In this document: one piece after another, positions 10,801 to 23,022 of the stretch | Layout of the letters: every line of letters begins with the position of its first letter | Numbering within the stretch: position 1 is the stretch's first letter | Assembly: GCA_950295325.1 (NCBI GenBank) | Contig: OX485803.1 | Location: forward strand, 72,367,554-72,431,553 | Direction of reading: 5' to 3' | From: Polytrichum commune | Taxonomy: Eukaryota > Streptophyta > Polytrichopsida > Polytrichales > Polytrichaceae | DNA length: 64,000 bases | Position numbers and translations under genes: made by a program | Notes under the pieces: model-generated | Database searches by the model: none | What the model saw: the letters and a program-made list of their open reading frames with translations, nothing else | Told to the model about the DNA's origin: nothing

Positions 10801-13030
10801 CAGCAATTTCAATGAAGCAAGGAGCATAGACGAAGGCAAATGCATAATACACTTGGAGCCAGGTGCGGAGAGGGAGAGGGTGCACAATGTTGCAACGGAA
10901 GAACCAAGAGGAGAAAACACTAGGATCGAAGAGGAGAAAACACAATGAAAGTGTTGAGCGGGGGAGGTCATTCTGGACCCAAGATTGGGAACGGCCACGT
11001 CCCTTCGCCCAAGTGCCGATGGTCAGGATTGTGCCGTCAATAATGGACGGCCCAGATCCTAGACGCCGGACCATGATGGGCGGACGAGTAGGCTAGGGTG
11101 TAGTTTCACCCGTTCTCATTAAGGAGGGTGTGGGTTAGTAGGAAGGGTACTTCCTACTAACTGTAGAGGGTATTGATTGCAAACTGTATGATGTTAGTTG
11201 GTGCTTTCACTTATGATTCACTTAACTTACCAAATGAGCTTTCGTCCAAATGGCTTGATTCCATCACAATGGTTCAATTTAGATATGATACGGCCACCGC
11301 CACCGCTTGGCTGGTACATAAACCGAAACCCCTATATTTGAATGGTATGGGGTTCAGTGAGGATCAAAGAGCAAACATCAAGAAGACACGTTTAAAAGAG
11401 TGTACTATGTATTGAAACGTTGATAATCTCTACTCTCAAAAACGATTCAGTTGAATGGACCTATATATATGCAGCTCAAAAATTATACATATACACATAC
11501 ATATTCATATACATATATATTTCACCACATGTAAGAAGGTACTACACCGTTTATGATGTTTAGTGTCAAGTGCACAATTTGCGAAGGGCCTAAACTAGAT
11601 GCCGGCGGGGTCTCAAAGTGTCAAGGCTAGCCTACTAATTGCCCATATGATACAATTCATCAACATAAGTAACATGTTTAAGCAAAAATATTAATTGAAA
11701 AATCTACATTATGACAGTGAGAGTAGCACATTGGAATACTTTGGACGACAATTTAGCGCTCCCTTGTAGTCCAAATATTTCTTTTCTGAGCAATTTTGTC
11801 TTGAAATCATCATCAAAACCTTGAGTTTAATTTCCGAGTGAAAAATAAGGTGGGGTGATCAAACCTAAAAAGTTTAATTTGTTTACTAGGCCCTGCATTC
11901 AATAAGTATTGTTACATTGTTTATGGTGTTTAGTGTCAGGGAATAAATTTGAAGGGTTGCTTGTATTTCATAAGGAAGGGTAACTTAAAATTTTCCCTTT
12001 CAAAATGAAGGGTTAGCTCAAAAATTGCCCTTCATGTATGTATTGAAATTTTTGTTCAAAGTGCACATTATCATGTTTATCATTTAAGCGATGTTCAATA
12101 CTATTATAATATAAGTGAGACCAAACTTAAAGAACACACATGGTGAAAAGATAGAATAATAATTTCAATAATGAAACATTGATGTTTGAGTATATTGGAA
12201 CGGTACTGACATTTCAACATATTGGTACAGTCTAACCTTGATAATATCACAGCATCCGTTTCACCATAAAGTGTGATATAAGCATTGAAGGTGTCATATT
12301 TGATAATGTCACATTCTGAAGATTTGTGCATAATGTGATATTATCAAAAAAAATAGGTAGACAATCAAAATAAAATTTCAATGTAAAAAAAGAAAATAAC
12401 AAATACAAGACTTCAATGTTTTTACATGTAAACTCTAATTCAAAATTGTGAATAACAGCAAGAGCACATCATAATCTGTCATTGAGACCAGGTAAAGACC
12501 TCTCACTAGAGACAAAGGAGCTTCTAATGTCACATTGTTTTAGTGATGTTTATTGTCCAACACCAATTCTAATGAGTTTGTTATGGATTTTTTCCATTCC
12601 TAACAACTCCTGGGTGTTGAAAATCTGAAAACCTTGGCTAACCATAAAATTCAAAACATCTTTAGCATATTTTTGTGCATGATCGCTTAGCTATACTACT
12701 TTAGACTCGTCATCATAGTGACTGCTATCAACAATCAATGGGTCTTCTTCCATGGAATCACTAGCTTCCAATGTAGCAACAACAACAAAAACAACAACAC
12801 AACGAATAACACCTGCACTGCAAACCAATTGAACTAATTTAGCTTAAGTCGACACTTACTCTGTACCTAGACCAGCTCACCTAACCGTAGAACTTAACTA
12901 ACATCCCAAATTACTTCACACAAGCCGAAACCCTCATAGACACATATTAGGTGAACACATGTGACGGAAGGTGGGATGCATATTAGAGGCCGAGAAGTCT
13001 TGCAGACCTTGGACAACTAACCAACTAATT
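10801..13030. other. No recognisable gene
   Basis: AT-rich, with many stops on both strands. The short phrase TTTAGTGTCA recurs near 11570 and 11930, and a TATATAC-rich stretch lies near 11480-11520. Nothing here is supported as coding. Confidence 0.5.
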
Positions 13031-15100
13031 CAACTATCAGTTAACTAGTTGCCTTTCGTAACTATAGTTGTTTGTGATTTGACCTGCCAAAAAATGTAGT
13101 TAACTATAGTTGTTTTGATTTTGGTATGCCAAAAAATCTAGTTAACTATAGTTATATCTAGTTAACTAAAGTTGGGCACAACCTGTAGTGTAGTACCATG
13201 ACAGATCATAGCATCTATATATTTTCCTTCTCTTTTATTCAAAATTTAAATTTGGGACTTGATTCCAGTTGTGATCCGCACTCAATCAACACCCAATGAG
13301 CATCATCATGATGACTTCATTATGTCTAAGTTACTTAGAGTATAATGGGTTCTAGTCCTTCTTGGGATGGGCCTTCATGGGTGACAAACATAAGGTCTAT
13401 TATAGAAGTTATGTAATATACGTTAATTCAAAAATGAAATAACTTGTTGGTTGACTCCTTACATTTTTTGGAACTCTCAAGTTGTAGTTGGTTGAATTTT
13501 TTTCTAGTTAACTATAGTTGTTTTTTAATATGGTCTTAAATATTTCTAGTTAACTATAGTTGTTCTTCAAATTGGTTTGAAAATTTCCTAGTTAACTATA
13601 GTTGTTTTCTAATGTCTTGAAAAAACTCTAGTTAACTCTAGTTATTTTGGCAGTTGTTTAAGGTCTGAAGTCTTGACAGTGCCGTCCCATACAACACCTT
13701 TGAGTGCCGTGTATAGACAACACCGTTCAAAGTTGGTGCACATGGGCGGCTCATGACCATGTGAATAGCATTGCATTATCACAGGGGGCGGCTCATGACC
13801 CTTTTGGCTATTACAATCTGTCCATCCAACCATCACATACAATCCATCCATAATTGATATTATAACGTTCACACTACGGATTTTGGAGTATTTTGGAGTA
13901 TTTTGGATGTATTTTGGATGTATTTTGGATTTTGGATAGTGGCATTGTCTAGGATGATAGGGATAATAACAAGGGAGTTTTACACTAAGAAAATCGGTTT
14001 CAAACTTTAAGGTGTTCTATTACCAAGGGTGACATTATCAAGGTTAATAGAATGTATCAATGATAATCTCGAGGACAACAAGAAAGCAGTAGTAGAAAGA
14101 TGTAAGAAATTCACAATCTAAATCACTCTTGAAATCTTCTATCCTTCACGGACATTTATAGAGGGACCGGTGGCCTGTAGTAGGATCTTTAAATATATCT
14201 AGATTTCCCCTAAATTTAAGTTAAGGTACATATTATACCTATAACCGATAACTTAAGAATTTCAGCATAGCATATCTTCGGTTATCAAGAAGGAGTTAAT
14301 TTTTTTGCGTAGGAAAATAATGTCCATGATGAATGTCGAGCTTTTTTTCAAAATTGATTAAGTAAAGTTAGAATTACTACAAATTTTGCAAACATGAAAG
14401 TTGGTTAGAGTCCATAACCAATATATAGCTTCACCCATGACCGACAACAACTATTTCGACAACTTCCCCTCCACGAAGTCATATGGTCCTCACGTTTATA
14501 ATATAAAAACATCGACTTCTGCTAATTTAAGCCATGCGCGTTCATGCATAGGTCTACTTGTCGGTGATGGGTGCGTTATCGGTTATGGGTGTCTATACCT
14601 TAGGCCTACGCGACGGTGTAAGGATGTCGTGTGTTCATTGTACTACGCATAAGTTAACTTGGGTTGAACTTCTTTATTGCAAGGTGGTAAACTTTAAGGT
14701 TGTCTGTTGGTTATAATAACATAACAGATGTTATGTTATTGTTGTGTTGATTATAACATATGGTGAAAGTGGGTGTCGCAAGGGTTAGCCCTCCATCCGA
14801 TATTAATATTGTGCACTTTCATAAGCCTACTAGTAGGCAATCTACTGGCAAGTATTCGAGACCTTCTACCACTAAATAATAGTGGCAACTACAACGCCAC
14901 TAACTACACTAAGTGGTGAATAGTGGTGCGCAATAAACAATCCTCTCAGAACCTAGTTAACTATAGTGGTGCTTGATCACTAACCTATTAATGATTAGTT
15001 AACTATAGTGGTGCATGATTGCTGACCTTTAAGGTTTAGTTCACGATGATATTATTTGTGCATGATCATTGACCTATTAATGATTAGTTAACTATAGTGG
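13031..15100. repeat. Dispersed short motif TAGTTAACTATAGTTG
   Basis: A motif centred on the palindrome TAGTTAACTA recurs about a dozen times, in two groups: roughly 13040-13640 (mostly ending TAGTTG) and 14955-15095 (ending TAGTGGTGC). Spacing is irregular, about 40-60 bases. No gene is supported between the groups. Confidence 0.6.
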
Positions 15101-15862
15101 TGCATATATGTCCCAACCCACTCTAGTGATATTTAGTGTTAGATACACAAAATACGAACGCATACACTAAATATTAGTAACCCTAGATGAAAGTAAGTAA
15201 CATTCATTGTGAACTCAAACACTAAACTTGGACTATGGTAAGTCACATGCCCAAATTTAGTGTTAGTAAGGATGTAAAAATTTCTTAACAAAGATAAGAG
15301 AAGGTGCATGGTCGTAGGGAGGGTGGTGGCGCGTTTATGTCTAACACTAGTTATACGACTAGTGTCATACCAAATGTGTAAACTTCTTATGGGTATAATA
15401 ATTATGCTTTGACAAGTTTACTCTCATCCATCAACATGTGGAACACTTGACTCCCCAATGCATAGGTTTGTGGCCTTCGTCACGATGATATGATTCATTC
15501 AACGTCGGCTAGATATTAAACTCATTGTCTAGGGGTAACGTTTAGAACTTGGGGTTCAGGCATAGAGTTTTAGTTTTTAGAGTGCATGTTTAGGATGGAG
15601 GGTTGAGGCTTGTAGGTTGAATTGTAAGCATATTTATGCCAATATGTTTGAAATGTCACTATGTTACTTGACCCAAGATTGATCACTAGTTTAAATGGTG
15701 AAAGGTTAGTGACCATAACGTTACCCCATTTTTCAAAACACCACATTGGAGCTTCAAATGACCGTTCCATTCGTAATGGCCACCCTTGCATTTTGCACAT
15801 AACTGAGCTCATTGGATTTCAAAGGCAGATTGGAGCCCACTAAATAACTTAACCCATAAACC

Positions 15863-15888
15863 CCAAACCCTAAACCCTAAACCCTAAA
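15863..15888 (-). repeat. Interstitial telomeric repeat (CCCTAAA)n
   Basis: About three and a half copies of the plant-type telomeric unit in the CCCTAAA orientation. Confidence 0.9.
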
Positions 15889-17136
15889 AAGTTCACAATT
15901 ATTGCGCACTGGAGTGGGAGTGACAACACAACAATCAGTGACAACTTCAAATGTTTGACAATGTATGCCATATTTGCCAACCACCATTATATTAATTTCA
16001 TGTAGTTTTCCAATCTAGTGCACGCCATATACTACTAGGCAGTTGTGTTGTCCAAAATTAATGCATAATCCAAATATACTCAAATCCCTGTTTCCATCAA
16101 TTGAGGTAGCTCTTGGTTTGCTCTAACTCTAACTTAAGTTTGGATTCAATTTGTCTCTTAGACTAGTAGCTCAAATAAATGCCAATGAATCTACCTACAC
16201 CAATATTGGCAATTAGGTAGTCTTGCACTAATCTATTGGCATGTCACATTACTTGATTATTTATTACCAGTACAACAAAATACACAAATTTTGTATGGAC
16301 TTTAATTGTGATAGGAATGAACCAAAAAACTTAATATAAGGTTTTTGATCCGAGTTTGACCTATGGAAAGTTGCTTGCGTAAAGAGGCGATGTAAGAGGC
16401 AACACAACTTTACCCATTTGCGAAGGCAACCTAATTACACGTACTAAGGTTATGAGTGTGGATGGAAGGAAAGTGGAGAGGTCATAAAGGGGAGATCCAA
16501 TGGGTGAACTCCCAATTACGAACAATATAGGCACTTTCAACAATTGACTCCGACCATTGCAAGAGCAACTGCTTGGGCGTGAACTTTTGAAGACATGATG
16601 TGAAGATATGTGACACGTGGCATGCTCACAGGAATTTGCGGGAATGGCCAGTGTTGTAACTGCTTCCTACAGGGTCCAAGCCATGCATTTATTTGGATGC
16701 ATTATTGCCACGAAGACACTTGGACACATGGTGATTAAGGTTTGAGGGCCTTATGTTCGCGCTTCTTAATTAAACACCTATATTTGTCACTAACGCAGAT
16801 CAATTGTCCAAGAGTTGTATGCTTGTAATACGTGCAGTTATGAGGGAACACTAAATGAACACGTGTTAGGATGAGATTAACTTACGACGTGCTCAAATGT
16901 AGACAACGCTTTAAATTGACTAGTTTGATCAGCTGATTCAAATCATTTTAGAGTTCTTAGACTATGACTTAGCTATTGGACCTAACAAAATAATGTAAAA
17001 AGTGTGACCAATGGTGGAAGCAACCGATTCAGACATAGCACTTAATATGAATATCAAATATATTTGGGATTGGTTTTGTATCATGGTAGCCCATTCATTA
17101 TTTGCTTCAAATGCAAACCAAAGTGGTACTTCGAGT
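15889..17136. other. Spacer between inverted telomeric repeats
   Basis: 1.25 kb with no supported gene, bounded on the left by CCCTAAA repeats and on the right by TTTAGGG repeats. Confidence 0.5.
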
Positions 17137-17168
17137 ATAGGGTTTAGGGTTTAGGGTTTAGGGTTTAA
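17137..17168 (+). repeat. Interstitial telomeric repeat (TTTAGGG)n
   Basis: Four copies of TTTAGGG in the orientation opposite to the repeat at 15863. Confidence 0.9.
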
Positions 17169-17424
17169 GTAGGCTGATGGGCCTCCAGAGGCTACTCAAT
17201 CTTCACTAATATTAACCCACACATGCACTTTTCACCTTTCATTTAGGGTATTGGACTAATTGTTAAATAGGGTAGAAGGGTCTAGGGTCAATTCGAGACG
17301 GCATCCTCAGATGAAGTTGGAGGCGCAAATTTCAAATTCTTCCAATTTAATTTATGAATTGTTGAACCCCATAAGCCCAATGGGGTTACTATAATGGGGT
17401 TAATAAGCCCCTTCCTAATTTGCT

Positions 17425-17715
17425 TCTATTGGGAAGTTACTAACCTCTGTTGGGAAGTTACTAATCTCTATTGGGAAGTTACTAACCTCTATTGGGAAGT
17501 TACTAATCTCTATTGAGAAGTTACTAGTAACCTCTATTGGGAAGTTGGGAAGTTACTAATCTCTATTGGGAAGTTACTAACCTCTATTGGGAAGTTACTA
17601 ATCTCTATTGGGAAGTTACTAACCTCTATTGGGAAGTTATTAATCTCTATTGGGAAGTTACTAGTAACCTCTATTGGGAAGTTGGGAAGTTACTAACCTC
17701 TATTGGGAAGTTATT
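17425..17715 (+). repeat. 21-bp minisatellite
   Basis: About thirteen tandem copies of a 21-bp unit built on GGGAAGTTACTAAYCTCTAT, with two longer variants containing an extra CTAGTAAC or GGGAAGTT. The ORF at 17537 (repeated YWEVTNL) is a by-product of the repeat. Confidence 0.95.
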
Positions 17716-17719
17716 AAGA

Positions 17720-18480
17720 CATTATGTCAATGTTGAGAGATGTGCAAAGCACATTGTAATTGGAAATTGGACCCACCCACATAATAATTAATTTTGGATT
17801 AATATTGAAATAGTTAATATGAATTTCGGAAGGAGAACTCATCGGGGTGCCATAAACCACTCCGATAGCATTGGGAGCATGGCAATTTATCTGCAATACT
17901 ACAAGCATACATAGATACGTTGGGATGAGGGCCGATGATTTAATTGTAATTGTTATGACATGTTGGGGACATCCATTTCTTTTCAAGAGATTCAAGGTCT
18001 AGGGGTGCAAATATCTTCAACCTTGAAGCCGGTGCACAAATGTAGGTTGCAACGACAATGAGCGCTTGTGAGTACCTCAACGTTGTACGCGCCTCAATAG
18101 CAGGGTGTGATGCCACAAGTGCGATGGAAGTGGTGGGCTGAGGGTACCTGTTGATAGGACCACATTCTGGCGTGTTTTCATCTCATCAATCAAACTTGGA
18201 TCCAAAGGCGTACCAGCGGGTAGTACGCGCTCATAGTAGTGATGCCCAAGAGTGGGCGATGTGCTAACTATCATTACAGGATTGGGGGTGGACCGGATTG
18301 GCTTAAACACATCATGCCGAAAATAATGCAAAACAATCCCACTAACACAATTGTATCAAGGTGCATGTAAAAACCCACCCAAAGGCATCAAAAGCCGTCC
18401 GCATGCGGATCTGTGACGGCCTAAAACGAAAGGGAGGGAACCTTCAAAATTGGATTAGGGCACTATTCTCCCACCAATTC
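17720..18480. other. No recognisable gene
   Basis: No coding region is supported. The short minus-strand ORFs lack any family signature. Confidence 0.5.
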
Positions 18481-18493
18481 TGCTACACCCGAC

Positions 18494-18500
18494 TATATAA
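18494..18500 (+). promoter_or_regulatory. Candidate TATA box
   Basis: TATATAA in the context GACTATATAAGCC, about 940 bases upstream of the ATG of the plus-strand gene at 19433. Downstream lie four palindromes and a candidate 5' UTR intron acceptor (CTTGTGCAG, ending 19419), so it could be the promoter of that gene. Confidence 0.4.
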
Positions 18501-18768
18501 GCCTGGAAGGAGCACACTCGAACCCTCTTTTGTCGCCCTTTGTGCCAGGGAGCACAACACCACAACATTCTTCTTTCTATCCCTTCCAGGGATCAATTTC
18601 ACACAAGGTTCGGTCCTACACAACAAGAAACACCTGATCGAAGAGGCGCTGTTCAATGTGCCGTTCCATATGCATGGAGCATTGCAGCGGCACCATATTT
18701 GCGGGGCCCTGTACCCATCCCTGCAGTCCGTACAGTACGGCCCGAACAACCGGCGCTGGGAGGCCCAA

Positions 18769-18794
18769 CACTTTCACTCGATCGAGTGAAAGTG
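18769..18794. repeat. Palindrome copy 6 (26 bp)
   Basis: Perfect 26-bp palindrome with the common core. Its left flank (GGCGCTGGGAGGCCC) resembles the flank of copy 5. Confidence 0.9.
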
Positions 18795-18801
18795 GTGGGC
18801 C

Positions 18802-18917
18802 TGCAATCGACTCGCCAGCCCACTTTCACTCGATCGAGTGAAAGTTTTGTGGCGCGGCGCTGGCAGGCCCACCACTTTCACTCGATCGAGTGAAAGTGGG
18901 CTGGCGAGTCGATTGCA
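18802..18917. repeat. Palindromes 7 and 8 inside a larger inverted repeat
   Basis: Copies at 18822-18845 (24 bp) and 18872-18899 (28 bp) are themselves arms of a larger inverted repeat. The sequence 18802-18844, starting GCAATCGACTCGCCAGCCC, is repeated in reverse complement at 18875-18917. Confidence 0.9.
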
Positions 18918-19116
18918 TGGGGATGAACATGTGATTGTTTGGGGATGAGGATGTGATTAGTTTCTGGGGAGAGGATGTGATTGTTTGGTGATCGACGTTT
19001 TTATTATCGACACAAATAATATGTATAGAGGGAGGTAGGTGTTAATCGGGTGGGATAGATTGGGTAACATCTATTTATGACCGGATTTTCTGAGAAAAGA
19101 AAAGGCATGAAGGGCC

Positions 19117-19210
19117 CAATATGTCGTGTATGTGGCGCGGGCATGCATCCCACTTTCACTCGATCGAGTGAAAGTGGGATGCATGCCCGCGCCACATACA
19201 CGACATATTG
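19117..19210. repeat. Palindrome copy 9: 94-bp perfect palindrome
   Basis: I paired the bases from the centre (19163/19164) out to 19117 and 19210: two 47-bp arms with no spacer and no mismatch. The inner 26 bp are the common core; the outer arm carries ATGTCGTGTATGTGGCGCGG. It lies 223 bases upstream of the ATG at 19433. Confidence 0.95.
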
Positions 19211-19432
19211 TAACAGGTGATATAGGTGATATCTAGTGAGGTCACAAGGCAGATAATACAGGATGAAGTTTTCGTTCTTTAGGATATCTACAGTTGTGTT
19301 TTTAGTTTAAACGTTTGGTGATTGCGAGTACAAGCACTAATATGATTCAATAGCGAATGGTACGTGAAGCTATATCAGGCCTAAGTTGTAACACTGACCG
19401 CGCAAGTGTTCTTGTGCAGATTGGCCGAGCAC

Positions 19433-22400
19433 ATGGATGCGGAATCTACCACAGAGGTGGTTTTCTAAACTAAGATGTTTCACATTGTTTGTTGGAATAT
19501 GTTTTACTAATGAAGTGTTTGTGCAGGGGTCATCCCTTTCCGACGCAATATTCTCGGAAGATGAAACTGTTCCGGTTGAAGATATTGACCCGAATTGCAG
19601 TGGACTTTGTAGGGATGATTGGGTGAACAAGCCTGTTATGCTTGTGAATGAACATGGACACAATATGGCAAAAGGAATTTGCCGTAATGTAAACCCAATT
19701 GACTGCGTGGAAGACAAATGTTTGGGACCTGATCACGTTGGTGTACTAATAATGGAGCCTATTCATGGCATGATGGACATGGGGGCCATGTTTGCTTTGA
19801 GGGCGTGGCCAATCTCTCGTGTTTTCCACGGTGGTTGCACTCTGGCACATCATCTCCTTGTTAGTGGCCACAGATTACGGGCACAAACCAAGTCACTGGA
19901 GAAGCGAAGGAAGGACGGGAAGAGAGCGTATGAAACATCCAGGATACCAGAGCGTCGTAAGCCAACGAAAAAATCCCAAATACTAACCAATGCAAGCATA
20001 CAACAACTATCTGCAGTTTTGTGTTGTGATCGCGAGTGCCTTAGATTCTTTCCTAGAGATGAGGCTCTCGCTCTTCGAACTGAATTTTATGATTGCTCCA
20101 CAAGGATGAGGCATGCAAAACGTCTTGAGGTCCACGGACAAGTACATCCACTTCCGGGGGGGCATACGAATGTGGTAACACTTAGTGGACGTGATATTTG
20201 CCTAATCGCATGGAGGCACATATTTGTGATTTCAAAAACCGCGTTCTACAGAAATCGACAAGAGTTCAATTGTGGGGTGCGACCACGAGACCATGGGAAC
20301 TTGAACACCAAACGGTATCGTGTGTCCACTCAGCAAGCCACTGCCACTCTTTCCAACCTCTTAGAGGACAAAGCGGACATGATGCCTCATAAATCCCGCA
20401 CTTTGCCTAATGGTACTCGAGTAGTGGAGATGGTCTTGCCTCGCGGCACAAAATGGAAGAAATTTTTAGTTACAATCAACCAGGTTAGTAGGCTCCCGAT
20501 GTTCCACTTAGTCCATTTTCAATGTGTTGTTAGTGATTGCCTCAATCCAGGTGTTCTCATTTCTGTGGCTGTCTAAATGTTGTATGTGGTATGATATTCA
20601 GGTGAATGACAAATGTGGGTTGCAACCAATCTCTCTTTCGACTCTGAGCCAAATAAGACAGAATTATTTTAAGCACTACGTGACAAAAAGAGCAGGGGAC
20701 AATTTTGCTCGCTGTGGGAAATGCGATTCACTTATGGCTATTATTCTTCAACATGTTAAAGGTTCTGCCGCACACACCGGGTTTTCCAAGCAGTTGGAGA
20801 AGCACCAGGCACAGCAAGAATCCGCTCGTAATGCTTACCGTTGTATGAGAGCGTTGTCCATTGAGCATCCGCGCAAGGTTTTGACCATCATTCACGACAA
20901 AATGGACCATGGCAAAACTGCATCTCCATGCTTTGCTAACAAGAACAAAGACACTAATATGTTCACGAAACTACCACTTTCCGTGACAGGCATGATGGCT
21001 CATGGCCATGGAGATGAGAGATATGCTCATTATGCATTGGATTTGTATCCTGGTGATTGCAACCATACTGTGGGCTCATTTGCGAGGCTTCTTCGCGATT
21101 TGGAACAGCCCCCGGCTTCATCATCTCGCATGCTATTCCATGGTGCGGGTCGGTCACCGCTTTATCGTGCTGTTCTTCATGGGAGTGATGTATGTTTGTC
21201 AGGATTACGACCTCCACCTAGTGAGCTTATTCCAGCTGTCTCGCTTCCACCCGTTTTGCATGTTCAACTCGATAATTGTTGGAAGGACAACAAGTGTAGA
21301 TATGTGAAGGCATTTTGGTCCATGCTCACGGCCAAAGGTATATTCACAGAGGTCCACGTGTCTTACCTTTTAGTTGGTCATACACATGACGACATTGACG
21401 CTTCATTTGGTAGATGGAGTATGGACTTGCGTGAACATGATTACCCCACTATCCCCTTGCTCATGAAATCATACATGGACATGGAGAAGGTCCCTATCAT
21501 CCCACATATGATAGAGGAGCTTCCAGATTGGAGGGCTTTTGTTAGTGAGTACATTCCTGATGGCCAAGACAAACTCATTGGCCATACGAAAGCCCAACAA
21601 TTCAAATTTGTTGTACGGGATGATGGTTGGCCCGTCATGCATTACAAGGTGCTTAGTACGCATGATGAATGGTTGCCCAAGGATGGCATATTGATGTGGA
21701 AATCCAACATAAAGGGGGAGCCAGTTTTCCCACCTGGGGAACCTTACCCTGCTAAACCTCGAGAAATGGCAAAACTGGACGATGTTCTTGTTGGGTTGCA
21801 AGGGTTTGTTGACTACTGGCAATCTATATGTGACCATGACATGACCGGAGCATATAGGGGCTCACAAACACATCTTTTACAATACTGGACTGGGGTACTG
21901 GAGGCATTACGGGCACCCCTCACAAATGTGTACACTGCGGGATTGGCACTCCAGGAGGGATTCTGGCCATCCTCCCGAATCGAAAGGGACGCACATCCTT
22001 TCATGAGTACTGGTGAACTTCGTGAGGAACACCAACCAGATGACCATTATGTGGGCCCCTCTAACCTTCGACCTGCACCGGCTTTCCGCATTGCCGACAA
22101 CGTGCATGAGGGGCATTTCCTCATTCTTCGACCCCAAGATCAAGATATTGATAGACCCATTTGGGTGTGCCAAGCTTTGTGTCCACCAAACTTGAACGTC
22201 ACTGGGGACCATCCCCGTCAGATTCTGGTACAATGGTTCACTCCCACTTCAACTGCTAGAGACATAACAAAGAAATACCATGGTTGGGACTCCAACACGA
22301 ACTTCAAGTGGAAAGCCGATTCGAAATATTCCATCCCCGACTGGCAACCAATTGACTGCATCTTGGCAGCATGGCCTCTACCTGCACATGAAGATGTTGA

Positions 22401-22626
22401 GCCCCTTAAGATTACTATTCCACCAGAGCAGATTGAATTTGCCAAAGACAACCTTCGCCGTTGTTCTGCGCAAGAGCGCGGAGGGATGGCGGTTGAGGAG
22501 GACGTTGATGTGCCGAGTGCGCGACGAGTAGGTCGTGGACGTGGAAATGTAGGGGGTGGACATGGAACTCGAGGTCGTGGCCGTGCAACTGGTAGACGGG
22601 GAGCTCGGGGCAACCCTTCCTCGTAA
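19433..22626 (+). CDS. DUF7869-like, transposase-like protein, three exons
   Basis: Exons 19433-19456, 19527-20483 and 20602-22626. The splice sites are GAG|GTGGTT, TTTGTGCAG|GG, CAG|GTTAGT and ATTCAG|GTG, all in phase 0, giving about 1,000 residues. The middle part holds LHVQLDNCWKDNKCRY and LVGHTHDDIDASFGRWS, the signature of the DUF7869 family (D-N ... GHTHxDID), which is found in many transposon-like proteins of algae, mosses and other eukaryotes and looks like an RNase H-fold DDE core. A cysteine cluster (CCDRECLRFF; FARCGKCDSL) precedes it. The C-terminus is an Arg/Gly-rich tail (GRGRGNVGGGHGTRGRGRA), suggesting nucleic-acid binding. Upstream lie palindromes 6-9 and a TATA box; a solo LTR lies 400 bases downstream. 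No terminal inverted repeats were found, so it may be a domesticated or orphan copy. Catalysis is not shown. Confidence 0.7.
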
Positions 22627-23022
22627 TGCGAGACTGGAAAACCCACATCGTAGTCGTCACACAATGATTCATGATTAGATGTGATTTCCTTGACAATGTG
22701 AGACACCACATCAAATACTCCAATGATTGGTACTAATTTTTTTGGGGTGGTTCCTCGATGGGAGACCATCATGGCTCCTCTCAGACATGTGGGTGCAATT
22801 TTTGTTGATTTCAACACTATGCAGCTAAATGGAACCCCATTGTGGGCACGGTGTACCCGTGCAACTCTTAATGGAAACCACCAGCATTATAGAGGGTGGG
22901 CTCATTTATCTAATGTGAAGTGTTGTAATTTGAACTTTGAAGTATGTAATGCAAGGTCTATCCTTTGTATTTGGATGTGGGTTTGGGTTTACTTGTATTA
23001 ATGAGCCCTCGGTCTGTCACTG
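22627..23022. other. 3' flank of the DUF7869-like gene
   Basis: No gene is supported. It probably includes the 3' UTR. It ends at the target-site copy CACTG (23018-23022) of the solo LTR. Confidence 0.5.

Noticed and set aside
17537-17791. ORF with repeated YWEVTNL units
   Set aside because: It is produced by the 21-bp minisatellite; because 21 is a multiple of three, one frame stays open by chance.
18361-18893. Overlapping plus-strand ORFs ending in FTRSSES or FHSIE
   Set aside because: Their similar ends come from the palindrome repeat, and no domain or start context supports them. They more likely lie in the 5' leader of the gene at 19433.
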